NCBI GenBank assembly: GCA_902806565.1
Contig: CADCXA010000024.1
Location: forward strand, 1,116,001 to 1,180,000
DNA length: 64,000 bases
Reading direction: 5' to 3'
Source: Hypoxylon rubiginosum
Taxonomy: Eukaryota; Ascomycota; Sordariomycetes; Xylariales; Hypoxylaceae
Shown here piece after piece: positions 46,701 through 58,409 of this stretch (positions are counted from its first letter, which is position 1; each line of letters opens with the position of its first letter). The notes beneath the pieces were generated by a model, which had not been told where the DNA came from, ran no database searches, and was given only the letters and a program-made list of their open reading frames with translations. A program made the position numbers and the translations under genes.

Positions 46701-47068
46701 TTTATTATATTAATAACTAAATATTATTTAATTTTAATTAAATTTTATAAAAAGTAATTTTAATTAAAATAAAAAATTATTAAATAAAAAAAATAAAAGA
46801 TTTTATAAAAAACTTAAAAAAAATAAAATATTTAATTAAATAAAAAAAATAATTTATTAAAAAATATTAAATTTAAAAACCTTATAATTATTTATTTAAT
46901 AAAAAAATTAAATACCTTATTAAAAACCTTTATTAATAGTAATTAAAAAAACTTATAAACTTTTATATTTATAAAATAACATTTTAAAATAAAACTTAAA
47001 AAAAAAAAAACTAATATTATATAATTTAATTTAAATAATTTATTTAATTAAAAAAAACTTATAATTAT

Positions 47069-47250
47069 TATTAAATAATAAAAAGTTATTATAAAAGATT
47101 TATTTAAATTTTATATATAAGTTAATAATTAAAGCCGTAATAATTTTATTATAAAGTTATTTTAAAAAATTATAAGAATATATATAATTAAAAAATATAT
47201 ATTTAATATATATAATTAATTTTTTAATTAAATATATATATTATTTAATA
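47069..47250. repeat. LTR (182 bp), left, family B
   Basis: Aligns over its whole length with 52621-52802; the differences are mostly A/G or C/T. Confidence 0.9.
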
Positions 47251-50200
47251 ATTAAAAGTTTTATTTACTTAAAAATTAAAAAGTTATATATAAATAATAA
47301 TATATAATTTTTAATTAATTAAAAATTATAAAATTATAAAATAATTATATTAATAAAATTTTTTATAATTTAAATCTAATTAATAGTAAAAAAAATAACA
47401 TATTAAAAATAATAATAAAAAAGGTTTTTTATAACAGCTTAATTAATTAAAAATAATAAAATAAAAAGTTTTAAATAAAAGTTATTAATTTAAAACTTTA
47501 AAAATATATTAATTTTATAAAAATATTAAAATAATTAAAAAAGTTATTTTAATTAAATGTTAATAATTATCTAAAAAAAGTTTAATAAATAATATAAAAT
47601 TTATTAAATAATAATTTTTAAACTATAATAAATAAAAGTTAAAAAAAATAAATTAAAATAAATAAAAAACCTATAAGTTTAATAAAAATAATAAAAAAAA
47701 ATAAAGTTATTTATAAAAAAAATTAAACCTTTTATAGTTATAATTATAAGATTTATTAAACTTATTAATAAATAATTAAGAAATTAAAAAATTAGGTTAT
47801 TAATTTTATATTTTTAAATTATTAAAATATATATTTTAATTTAATAAATATTTTATATAAATAATATAAAAAATTATTTATTATTAATAAAATATATAAT
47901 AATTAATTAAAGTTATAAGTTTAAAAATAATATAAAAAAATAATATAATAATTAATAAAAATATTTAAGAATTTTAAAATATAAATAATTAAATAAAAAT
48001 TAGTTATTATAAATATAAAAATAAAAGATTTTATAAATATTATTAATAATTAATTATTAATAAAAAATTTTAAAGTTATATTTAACAATGTTTTAAATAA
48101 TTAAATAATTAATTATAAATTATTAAATATTAATAAAATTAAAAGTAATATATTTAACTATTTAAATATAATAATTATTTTATATAAATATATATTTTTA
48201 TAATTAATTTTTATATGGTTTTATTTTATAAAAAAAGTATTTATTATTTAATTTAATAATATAGAATTTAATTATAATAAAAACTTAAATATTAAATTAA
48301 GATAAAAAAAAAACATTATTTTTAAACTTTTTAATTAATTAAAATAAAGTAAAAGTGGTAAAAATTACGGTAAATTACATGGCTAAAATAATTTAAATAA
48401 ATAAATTAAGTTAATTAAAAAAAAACAAGTTAATATATTTATTAATTATTTATAAAAAATTAATACTTTATATTTAATTTATTATAATTACTATAAGATT
48501 TTTAATTATTAATATATTATTAAAAATAAAGCTTTAAAAAATTAAACCTTAAATTTACCGTAAAAAAATTAATTAAATATAAGATAATTAAAAATAATAT
48601 ATTTATTAAGCTAGTTAAAAAAATAAAAAAAAAGTTATTTATATAAAATAAAAATTAATTAATTTAAATAATTAAAAAAATAAAAAAAATGTTCTTAATT
48701 TTATAAGTTATATTTAAAGTTAATATTTATTCTTTAAAAAACTTAGTAATTTTAAATTTAAAAATTATTATTTATATTTTTAATTAATTTAATTAATTTT
48801 TATTATACCGAATAATATATATTAAAGATATAATTTTTATAAAAGATTTAATTATATTTATATAAAAATATAAAAAAATAAATATATATTTAAAAAGTTT
48901 AAAAAAAGTAAGATTTTTATAATTATAAAATATAATATACTATAAAAAATTTATATATAATATAATATTATTAAAACTTTTAAAAAAAATAAAATATTAA
49001 TAAAATTATAAAAATATAAATAATTACTTATAAAAAAAAAATAATTTTATCTTAAATATTATTATTAATAAATAAAATTAATATATTTTAAAAGATTTTT
49101 CTAAGAATTTTATTAATTATTTATTTTATATAAAAAATGTTAAATTTAATAGTTAAATAAAATAATTTTTAAATATAATAACTAATAAATTATAATATTT
49201 ATAATTTAACCACTTAAAATTAAAAGCTTTTAATTATATAATTAATTACTTTTAAAAAATAAAAATTAAAAAGTTTAATTTAATTAAAAAAATTAATTAA
49301 ATTATTATAATAAAATATAATATATATAATTATAAAAAAATTAAAAAACTTAATTATTATAAATATTATAAATAATTAAACAAGCTAAGTAAATATTTAG
49401 TTATTAATTTTTATAATTTAAAAATAAACTTTTAAAAATATTAATATATAATGTTAATTATTAATAAATATATAAAATAAGCCTGGGATTTTTATTTTAA
49501 AAATTATATTTTAAACTTAATTATTAAAATTTTAAATTAAATATTTAAAATTATTTAAAAATAATACCAATTTAATATTAAAATTATTAAATATAATAAT
49601 AAGTTAATAATAAAAAAATATATTATATAAAATTATATTTAATAAATATATTATATTAAATTTAAATTTTTAATATTAAATATATAAAATTAAAATAAAA
49701 GCGTTAAATATTTAAAAAGTATAATTAAATAAAAAACTTAAACAATAAAAATAAAATTAAAACTTTTAAGTTTTTTATAAATAAAAATTTTTAAAACTAC
49801 TATTTATTTTTATAATTATATTTTTAAATATAATTTTAACTAATAATTTTTATATAAACGTTTTTATATTTATTTAACTTTTAAAAATAATATAATCACT
49901 AATAAAAAATTATATTAAACTTATTTAAAAATATATAAATATAAAACGTTTATATTTACTATAAAAATAAAATAAAAACAAAATTAATATTAATATTTTA
50001 ATCTAAAAATATAAATAAACTATTTAATAAGTTACAGTTTTATAAATATTTATAATATTTAAATCTTTATATTAAAATAAATTATTAAAATATAAAATGT
50101 TATATTTAATAAAAATATTATATTTAATAAAGATATTTTATTTTTAAAAAATAATTTATTATATATAATAAAAAAAAATATCTAAAACTTAATTAACTAA

Positions 50201-52620
50201 ATTATTATTTTATAAAACATAAAAAAAAAAACTAACTTAAGGTTATTAACTTTTAAAGAAAATAAAATAAAAATAAAAATACTAGTAAAAAATAAAAGCG
50301 AGTAAAACTATAAAATAAATAATAATAATAAAAAATATAATAATAAAAAAACTAAAAAGCTTAATTATTTTTATATTAAAATTATATTTATATTATATTT
50401 TATTTTTAATGTTACTTTTTTACTAGTTATTTTATTATTTATTATAATAATAATAAAAAAGTTAAACGTTATAAATTATACCTTTTTAAATATTAATATA
50501 AAAAAAAAATTAAATATTATAAATTACATTTTTTTAAATATAATTAAAAAAATAAAATTAAACGTTATAAATTACGTTTTTTATAATAAAATAAAAAAAA
50601 TAAAATTAAATATTATAAATTACACCTTTTAAAATAAAAATATAAAAAACGTTATTTTAATAAGTTAAATTATAGCTTTTAACGTGTTTTTAAAGTAAAT
50701 TAAAAAGGATTTATTTATTTTTTATTTTAAAACTATAAACTATATAATAAATTAAAAAACTATATTTAATATAAAACATTTAATTTTAATAATAAAATTA
50801 ATATATAAAAAGTTAATAAATAAAATATAAATAATATAAATAATATATTATTTATAATATTATTTTATAAATTAAATAAATTTAAATTTAATATTATACT
50901 TAAAATTATATAAATTTAAAAAGCTGTAAAAACTTTTATAAAAAAAGTAAAAAATTTATAAAAAAGATTTATTATCTCTTTTAAAAATTTATAAAAAATT
51001 ATAAAACTATATTTTAAAATAAAAATTTAAAGAAACTAAAAAATTATATTTAAATAATTATAAAAAAATAAACTTTTAAGTTAAATATAAATAATTTATA
51101 AAATGTAAAATAAAACTAATGGTTTAAAAAAATTAATAAATTAAAAATAAACATTTAAACATTTATATTTTAATATTAACTAAAAAATTATTTCGAACTT
51201 TTATTATAATTATAATAAAATTTAACTTTAAATTAATTTAATATAATATAATTAACGTATTTATAAATATAAATCTAAATAAAGAAATTTATATAAAAAT
51301 ATTTTTAAAATATTAAAAATGTTAAATTATTTTACATTTATTAAAAATATTATATAAATTAAAAAAATCTTTTTTATTTTAATAAAAAAAGTTAATTAAA
51401 ACACTTATAAAATTAAACTTTTTAATTATTTCTTATAAGTTTTATTACCTTTTTAAAAATAAAATATTAATTTTTTTTTATATTAATAATATTATTTTTA
51501 TATATTAAAACTATAAGTAATAAATAATAAATATAATAATATTATAATTATAAAAAAAATATTAATTTATAAGTAAAAATAACTTATAATAATTTCTCGG
51601 AATTAAAATAATTAAAAATTAAAATAAAAAACTAATTTAGCTTTTTTAATTTTTATATATAAATAAATTAAATAAATTATTAATAAATAAAAAACCAGGA
51701 ATTATTTTTTTAATTTTTATAAAAAATAAGGAATTATTATTTTTATTAAAATTAGTTTTTTTATAGTTTATTTAACGATATTAATAAAAAATTAAATTAA
51801 TATTATATATAATAATAATTATATATTTTAATATTATTTTTATAGTTTTTTAACTGGCTAAATTTAATATAAATCTTAGTAATAAATATTATTTTAAAAC
51901 TAACTAATTAATTTAATATTTTTTTATTATTTAATATTTATTTTTATAATATAAATATATTAATATATTTAAAATAATTAATAACGTTTTATTTATTAAT
52001 AATATTTTCAATTAAAAAAATTTATAAATATATATAATAAAGTTATTTAAAAAAGTAATTAAATAATATATAAATAAATAAAATATAATAATTATTTTTA
52101 TAATAAAAACAAAGTTATTATTTTTTATATAAACTATAAAAAAAATTATATTTATATTATATTTAATTATAAAACTTAATATAAGTTTAAATAATTTAAA
52201 AATTATAATATATTATAATAATAAATAAATAATTAAACTAATATATATAAATATTATATTATTTTAAATTAAATTATAATATATAAATATTTATAACTAT
52301 TAGTTATAATAAAAAACATTTATAAATTAAATTAAAGTTATTTATATCCTTATAAAAAATATAATAATAAACGGTTTTATTAAAATATTTATTATAAAAA
52401 AATTTATTATATTTATTTAATAATTAAACTTAATAAATATATAAAAAAGAATTAAATTTAAATAAATTTATAAGCTTATAAAAAAAGATTTTAATAAAAT
52501 AAAAAACTTTTTATTTAATAAAAAAAACAATACGTATATAATTAATAATTAAAAAATATTAAAAAATAAGTTTTAATTATTTAAACTTTTTTATTAAAAA
52601 TAAATAAGCTTAAAAAAATA

Positions 52621-52802
52621 TATTAAATAATAAAAAGTTATTATAAAAAACTTATTTAAATTTTATATATAAACTAATAAATAAAACTATAATAACCTTA
52701 TTATAAAACTATTTTAAAAAATTATAAAAATATATATAATTAAAAAATATATATTTAATATATATAATTAACTTTTTAATTAAATATATATATTATTTAA
52801 TA
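52621..52802. repeat. LTR (182 bp), right, family B
   Basis: Same length as the left LTR and followed by the ATTAT duplication. Confidence 0.9.
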
Positions 52803-53077
52803 ATTATAAATCTTAATAAATATATATTTTATATATTAATATATAAATTAACTAAGGTTAAATAAATAAAAATAACTTAAATTAAAATAATAAAACTAAT
52901 ATATATTAATTAAATATTTAAAATAATAATAAAATAAAAATTAAATAATAACCTTAAAATATAAATAAAACCTTAAATTTTTATTTAAATTAAAAGGAAT
53001 TAAAAACCTTAAAACCTGTAAAAATTATTATATTAAATTAAAGCTATTCTAAGTCTCTAATACAGACCTTTGTTACA

Positions 53078-53611
53078 CACGGCATCTTAAGTTATAAGAC
53101 CAATCTTAGTAAAGCTCCCACTTCTATTAAAGGTAGGTAGTCGGCTTCCACGGCCTATCTCTTCGGTACCTATCCTGTTTGACAAGAGAGTAGGCTATTT
53201 CGGATTATATATTCGGGCGAACTACCGTCAAATGCCTTGACAGATCTAATAACCCATTTGGCCTGATAGTACCCGGTAGACCCTTCATACGCGGCTATGT
53301 TGGCACCGCAGCCGCCGTCAAGATCATTCACTTGAAGGTACTCGTTGCATCATGCGACGGGGAAATCGGAACTCATCGGTCGCTAAATTATTCATCTTCT
53401 ACCTCAGCCACGAAGCTCTTCTTATATTTCTGGGCAGCTTAGCACCTGAAACTCCCATTCATCAGGCATATGATTCTCGTTCCGTCAGGGATTAAAACAT
53501 CTAGTTTTCGAGAAATTCTCAGTTTTTTGTTCGTTGGCAAAATCCATCTTATTCCAGCCGTTTGGAAATGGCGCGGTTCTCTCTAAGGAAATTACAATGA
53601 ACGCCAAGAAA
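53078..53611. other. intergenic beside AT-rich block 2
   Basis: Normal base composition begins within the last 30 bases of the element. No gene seen on either strand. Confidence 0.5.
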
Positions 53612-55465
53612 TCAAACCAGGTGGAACTCCTGAGTCTCGATATGCTGATCTTGGAATAACGCGAACACGTCCAGGTCGTACAAAAAGCAGTCCCCGATCA
53701 GCTCGTAAGTGCCATTATCTCTAGCTCTCAAGACGAAGGGGTACTTGCCACCAGGGAAGAAGACGATATCATCTTTCTCATCTGCGTGGGGTGGTGCCAA
53801 ACCCATCGAGCCCTTATCGGTGATGAAGAACTTTCGGCCGTAACAGGTTATCTCTAACTGGCGACCAAACTGTTCCAACTTCTTGATAATAGCCTTAGTT
53901 TGTTCCTCTTTTTGTTGCTCGCTTCCAGGCCCATTGTCCACCTTAGCCATTGGTCCAGTGGCTTGGGCTTTTTCAAACCACTCAGGATCAGCATCCCCTA
54001 GCACACCGGTGCTGAGATTCAGATACCATAGGTTGAACATATCCGTCACGCGAGACGCCATGGGCCGCGTTTTCCTGACGTATGGCTTTTGGTCGCTTTC
54101 AATTAGTAAGTCAACCTCGTCCTTCCCAGCTACAGTATCGGCGAAAGCATCTGTAATTGATTGAGGAAATCTCTTCGTATTGGTAAGTCTTAGTGCTAGT
54201 TCCTCCCATCCGCGGAAAACGTTGCTGAACCCCTCGGTCCCAAACACGACTGTCTCTTCCGCCTTTAGATCGTCGGCTAGCTTGTCGATCTTTTCAATTA
54301 ACCGCCCGCGAACTGCGAGGATATTGCTGGGGAGAAAGCCATACTCTGGAAGTAGCTTAAGGGGATAATGAATGGAGTAGGTCGCCGCTTGGTCAAATAT
54401 TCTTGGCAGAGTGCCTACCGGGTTGACAATGCTGTAGTCTGGAACCCAGGATGGAAGACCAGGCAGCTGCTTGCGAGTTCCAAGCCAATGAAGGACCTCG
54501 AGATCTTGACTCGACTCGATGACGTCGCGAGTAAATTCTTGAAACACTTGAACATGGTCCTTATAATAGGCACCAGCAACATCAGAGGTCGAGTCAGCCG
54601 CCATAACCGCGAACACCTTATCTCTCGGATCATCCGCTCGGCAATGCCTACTCCACAGGAATGTATTCCTCGCTCGCCCGCGATGGGTACCAGTAAGATC
54701 AAGAAGATTGTGCACGTGTGTTGGGCCATCCGGACCCTCCAGCGGATGGTAGTAACTGCTCTGGGGCAAAAAGGTAGAGCATTTTATCAGCTCCAGCCAT
54801 TCGCTCTGGTGGCGGCCACACAACATCGTAACCTTCTTGCAAATTACGAGCTCTACAGCAAGCCATGCGTTGTAGAACGAACTCCTTTTGCATAGCTGAC
54901 GAAAGGCCTCTTCTGTCTCGCCCCGATAGGAACACCAATTGAGATGGTTATGTCCGCGGCATCTGTCGAGATGCTCGAATACTAGGTTCGATTTGTTCTC
55001 CGTAGCTCCAAGCCAAACAAGGAGGCTAGTTGAGGCCTCGTAAGTACGGATTAACTTGCTGGTTTGCGAAGCTTTTTCTTCGTCATAACTGTCTCCTTCG
55101 CCAAATTTTTGGTTGATACAGATACCTTCGGTAAAAAGGAGCCTCGGCTTATCCTCCAATCTAACTCGCTGTAATGCCTCCCAGATATCTGCCGGGATGT
55201 CGAGGGTCTGGCCATTCAGGGAGATGGGTACAAGCGGCTTTGATGAGGCACGCCAGTCGCAAGAGAGGATTTCGTACTGATGAACCTCATCGTCTTTCGT
55301 GTGAAATATTCTGCACCTAATTGGATCTTCGGGTGAAAGAGAGGGCTCAAGTTCCAGAAGCCTTCGACAATTTCCCTCTATCTCAATAAGGTCATAGCGG
55401 AATTGGGTTGCAGTGTCTTCCAGCCAAGGGACTGGCTCGCTGGAGGAGTCTTCGAGGAGAGACAT
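53612..55465 (-). CDS. HET-domain (heterokaryon incompatibility) protein
   Basis: 617 residues, intronless, ATG 55465. The HET domain spans about 64-215: YEILSCDW (65-71, where most relatives have LSYxWG), LNGQTLDIPADIWEALQRVR (83-102), LLFTEGICINQ (109-119, usually LWVDAICINQ) and SLLVWLG (147-152). The C-terminal module ends GRKFFITDKGSMGLAPP ... DDIVFFPGGKYPFVLRARDNGTYELIGDCFLYDL, typical of stand-alone fungal HET proteins, and the length is typical too. HET domains, related to TIR-like folds, trigger cell death when incompatible strains fuse or when an activator is sensed. Two core motifs diverge from the consensus (SCDW, TEGICINQ), so activity is uncertain. The gene is intact although it begins 2.4 kb from a RIP-degraded element and ends only 535 bases from it. 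Confidence 0.9.
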   Translation of the reverse strand: MSLLEDSSSEPVPWLEDTATQFRYDLIEIEGNCRRLLELEPSLSPEDPIRCRIFHTKDDEVHQYEILSCDWRASSKPLVPISLNGQTLDIPADIWEALQRVRLEDKPRLLFTEGICINQKFGEGDSYDEEKASQTSKLIRTYEASTSLLVWLGATENKSNLVFEHLDRCRGHNHLNWCSYRGETEEAFRQLCKRSSFYNAWLAVELVICKKVTMLCGRHQSEWLELIKCSTFLPQSSYYHPLEGPDGPTHVHNLLDLTGTHRGRARNTFLWSRHCRADDPRDKVFAVMAADSTSDVAGAYYKDHVQVFQEFTRDVIESSQDLEVLHWLGTRKQLPGLPSWVPDYSIVNPVGTLPRIFDQAATYSIHYPLKLLPEYGFLPSNILAVRGRLIEKIDKLADDLKAEETVVFGTEGFSNVFRGWEELALRLTNTKRFPQSITDAFADTVAGKDEVDLLIESDQKPYVRKTRPMASRVTDMFNLWYLNLSTGVLGDADPEWFEKAQATGPMAKVDNGPGSEQQKEEQTKAIIKKLEQFGRQLEITCYGRKFFITDKGSMGLAPPHADEKDDIVFFPGGKYPFVLRARDNGTYELIGDCFLYDLDVFALFQDQHIETQEFHLV

Positions 55466-56114
55466 TTTGGACGTCCAGATTCCTTACGTAATCAAGGGGC
55501 CCACTTCGATATCCTTTTGACGATACTGTCGAACATATCGCTATAACCAATATCGCTATAACCAAAGCTATGCACGTCTCGACGATAAATCGTGCCTATC
55601 CAGAATATCCGGACCGAAGTTCGATTGATTTGCAAGTTTACCTAATGTAAAGAAGTAATCCAGGTTTCATTCGTATCTAATGTGTCTTTTAAGATGTTTG
55701 TTGGTTGGAGCATGACGTGTTGTAAATAATGAGCGGGGAAGTTGAGCCAACCCCTGAGTGCCTGAACTCTCCTCCCATTATGAATTCACGTGATGCCATG
55801 ATGCATGATAGGGGCACTTTTTCTTAATTTCGAGGTATTTTTCTATTCAGTCGTGAATCTATTATTCTCTTTCTAAATAATACAGACAATAGGTGAAATT
55901 CTATCATCCCCGAGCCATTGTGTAACCGGAATGTCTTTTGGTAGTCGTTAGTGCCCCTGTTCCCGTTTAGGTATCGTGCCTAATCGGAGTCCCCTAAACC
56001 CCTGAGCCCCTGAGCCCTAAGCCCCTGAATAGGTACCTGAACCTTTTGCCCATGTCTCTTAAACGCCAAATTAACAACACTACCTACATGTAGGTAGGTT
56101 AGCGAAGAATCCAA
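55466..56114. other. intergenic with small tandem repeats
   Basis: Contains a perfect 15-bp tandem duplication (tatcgctataaccaa) at 55536-55565, a CCCCTGA-type tandem at about 55990-56030 and a palindromic ACCTACATGTAGGT motif at 56081-56100. It holds the HET gene promoter and the 3' end of the GNAT gene. Confidence 0.6.
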
Positions 56115-56711
56115 TCACCAATTCTTCTTCGTGAACACATAATCGGTCTGAATACAGTCTCCCGTCGCGAATTCCGTCTCGCCCACTTTCACGTAGCCCA
56201 GTCTCTGGTAGAGCCTCTGCGCGTTCGCGTTCTCCTCCCAGACGGTCAGCCATAGTGTCTTGAATCCTTCCGCTTTGGCTTTACTTTCCACGGCTGCGAT
56301 GAGCTTGCTTCCAATGCCCCGGCCGTGCGCTGTTGTGCTGACATACAGTCTCCTGAGTTCGGCATGTGTGGATGCGTCGCCGAGCAGGCACGGGTCGCTT
56401 AGGCCCCGAACCAGTTGCACAAAGCCCAGCACCTCGCCGGACTCGTCTCGGGCCACGAAGGTGCTGGTATTGGTCTGTTGCGCATTCAAGATCTCGGCCT
56501 CGACGGCGTCGGCAGAATATGTCGTGGCCAAAAAGGCAGCCAGGTCGCTGGCTGGGACCGAGAAGCCAAAAGCCGCGGTGAATGTGTTAGCGCCGATCAA
56601 GGCTATCGCTGCCGCATCCGATAGTAACGCATCTCCAATGATTACTTCGTGTGACGGTTTGGACGACAGCTGGGATGCTGCGATGGTCGATGCAACTTTT
56701 GCTGTGGCCAT
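56115..56711 (-). CDS. GNAT-family N-acetyltransferase
   Basis: 198 residues, intronless, ATG 56711. The acetyl-CoA motif A is clear: ELRRLYVSTTAHGRGIGSKL (118-137), with the pyrophosphate loop HGRGIG at 129-134; NANAQRLYQRLGY (161-173) is motif B. An N-terminal extension of about 20 residues precedes the fold, and the protein ends after VFTKKNW. The family moves an acetyl group from acetyl-CoA to an amine; the substrate cannot be told. No signal peptide. The gene is intact. Confidence 0.88.
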   Translation of the reverse strand: MATAKVASTIAASQLSSKPSHEVIIGDALLSDAAAIALIGANTFTAAFGFSVPASDLAAFLATTYSADAVEAEILNAQQTNTSTFVARDESGEVLGFVQLVRGLSDPCLLGDASTHAELRRLYVSTTAHGRGIGSKLIAAVESKAKAEGFKTLWLTVWEENANAQRLYQRLGYVKVGETEFATGDCIQTDYVFTKKNW

Positions 56712-57599
56712 TGTGTATGATATGATAACAATTAGATTGACAATTGATCTACCTGTGAAAAGTCGAGGAAAGGGGCAAATGATCCTTTTAAGGTCCCTGG
56801 GTGGTAGCTAGCTAGCTGTTTGAATATCTTCTGTACTGAATAATTTCAATCAAGGTCAAGCCTGAGATCGAAAGGAGCTCCTAGTTGACTTCTTATATGC
56901 ATAAGGGACCACTAAGCCTGTCCACTAACGTAGCCCCGGTACTCGGTCTTCGGTGACTCCATGTAGCCTATTTTAGTGCACTAAGATGCTACCTTGTAGG
57001 GCTTTTAGGGCAAGGTAATCCCAATCGGACCCGCCGCCAGCAGATTGACGGCTTATAGACATATGCGCGCCCTGCGCCTTGTCAATACCCAATCGGGAAT
57101 GTCGAGGTCATTTAGAATGCTCTGAGTGGACGGCGATGGATGACACTAGAACGGCCGGTAGAAATGACTCAACAGCGTAAGTGAATTGGCTATCATCATC
57201 TTTTTAACGAGGCCATAATCTTAGTGAGTGATATGCACGCATACTGGAATTTTAAGGGGTATGTGCATAAGGTGCGTAAAGTCCTACATAAGTTACCTGG
57301 TACTCAACACCAAGTGTTTTATCACCAACTAACCGATAAGTTGCAACCGGAGTGAATTTTGAGAGTGAATATGATATCGAAACTTCTTTACACGATGCTC
57401 AGTACTTCAAATTCTTGCTCCAAGAGCATATCCCACAGCAATTATTTAAACTACCCAAGGCAGGTCTCTTTTCAAACCTGTTCGTAGTGCAGTAACCATA
57501 AGGTATAGACTCTCACCTACGATAATTGTGATCACGATATCGATAGTATCGCGATTGCCTCCGCCAAGCATCTTCCGATTGTCTCTGTCTGCTTCGACC
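56712..57599. other. intergenic, no gene recognised
   Basis: Divergent promoter region of the GNAT gene (-) and the Ser/Tyr-rich gene (+). No supported frames. Confidence 0.5.
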
Positions 57600-58409
57600 A
57601 TGCCTAAAGGATCTGGAGGATCTTATAGGTCTGAAAGCACATATAGACCTCAATCATCTAGCCGATCTGATGCATCTTATGGATCTACTTCCAGTTACTA
57701 CGGAGGCTCAACTCGCTCTGTCTCGAGCCGATCAAGCTGTCGGCCTGATTACGGTACACGTAGTCAGCCCCAATATGGATCACGTCAACCGGATTTCCGC
57801 CCATATCAATCACCAATGCGGCAGTATCTGGAACCCCCCACAGCTAGACCGACCCAGTACAGTCCATCTTTGAGCAGCTCGGTCCCATACAGCAGAACCC
57901 CAAATACCACTCCCTCGCATACCACGAACCGAGATGCTCCGTCTTCATATAGCATGACCTCATATGCCTCTACGCCTTCGTACAGCATGTCCCCACGTCC
58001 TACGATGACCCCGGCGTATACCATGAGGTCATCCCCAACGATGGCCCCGACGTATACCGCGAGGCCACCCCCAACAAGGGCCCACGGGTACACCGCGTGC
58101 CCGGTCCTAGCAGCGGATCCTTCGTACCGGGCGCTATCGAGGAGGACAACCATCACTGCGACATCTCAGCAGCCCGGGGTTTACTCAGACCAATACGCCA
58201 GCCAACCGTCCCAGCGCACCCGCCAACGTGCCGTGTCAGTGGATGTTCGACACGCTAGTAGCCGAGGCCCGACGACTGGCAGGGGGCTCCCGAACACTGC
58301 GAGCAATGTTTCGTACTCCTATGGTAGTGACAGCGAGTACCCGGGATCCACGGTCGACTATCAGTCCATACATGTATCGATCCGCCGTGGACATTCGGGA
58401 CGACACTAG
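57600..58409 (+). CDS. Ser/Tyr/Pro/Arg-rich low-complexity protein
   Basis: 269 residues from ATG 57600 (context gaccATGCC); the frame is open 24 codons further upstream without a better start. Composition is dominated by Ser, Tyr, Thr, Pro and Arg. The first 60 residues are rich in SYR and SYG units (GGSYRSESTYRPQ, SSYYGG). The middle, about 145-190, has imperfect units of the form PxYTMRSSPTMAP and PTYTARPPPT. There is no signal peptide, membrane segment or recognised domain. Such Tyr/Ser/Arg-rich disordered proteins often undergo phase separation or bind RNA, but that is only inference. The opposite strand has a Gly/Val-rich shadow frame. The open frame of 270 codons and ATG context favour a real gene. 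Confidence 0.6.
   Translation: MPKGSGGSYRSESTYRPQSSSRSDASYGSTSSYYGGSTRSVSSRSSCRPDYGTRSQPQYGSRQPDFRPYQSPMRQYLEPPTARPTQYSPSLSSSVPYSRTPNTTPSHTTNRDAPSSYSMTSYASTPSYSMSPRPTMTPAYTMRSSPTMAPTYTARPPPTRAHGYTACPVLAADPSYRALSRRTTITATSQQPGVYSDQYASQPSQRTRQRAVSVDVRHASSRGPTTGRGLPNTASNVSYSYGSDSEYPGSTVDYQSIHVSIRRGHSGRH

Larger units (their letters stand above)
47069..52802. mobile_element. nested LTR retrotransposon, family B, RIP-degraded
   Basis: 5,734 bases bounded by direct repeats 47069-47250 and 52621-52802, both exactly 182 bases. Each LTR begins tattaaataata and ends tattatttaata, a perfect inverted pair that corresponds to the usual TG...CA ends after RIP. The target duplication ATTAT is present on both sides (47064-47068 and 52803-52807). 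The internal sequence is not shared with family A. It holds no readable frames, and its orientation and class cannot be told. Confidence 0.9.
40429..53077 (-). mobile_element. RIP-degraded LTR retrotransposon, family A copy 3, with a nested insertion
   Basis: Inverted relative to copies 1 and 2. Its left end reads tattacacggcttgat, the reverse complement of the family's GAGCCGTGTGACA end; its right end, 53,045-53,077, is nearly unmutated and gives TGTAACAAAGGTC on the minus strand. Flanking bases TATAA (40424-40428) and CACGG (53078-53082) are one 5-bp duplication with one copy mutated. Without the nested element at 47069-52802 and its duplication the length is about 6.9 kb, equal to copies 1 and 2. 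No readable protein. Confidence 0.88.
47015..53077 (-). repeat. right LTR of family A copy 3, split by a nested element
   Basis: Fragments 47015-47068 and 52803-53077 together give the same LTR (324 bases after removing the 5-bp duplication). The split lies in the segment that reads aacttatagttataaatctt in the intact left LTR. Confidence 0.85.

Noticed and set aside
55985..56030. Telomere-like CCCTAA units
   Set aside because: Only one true CCCTAA among CCCCTGA units, a short local tandem inside ordinary sequence.
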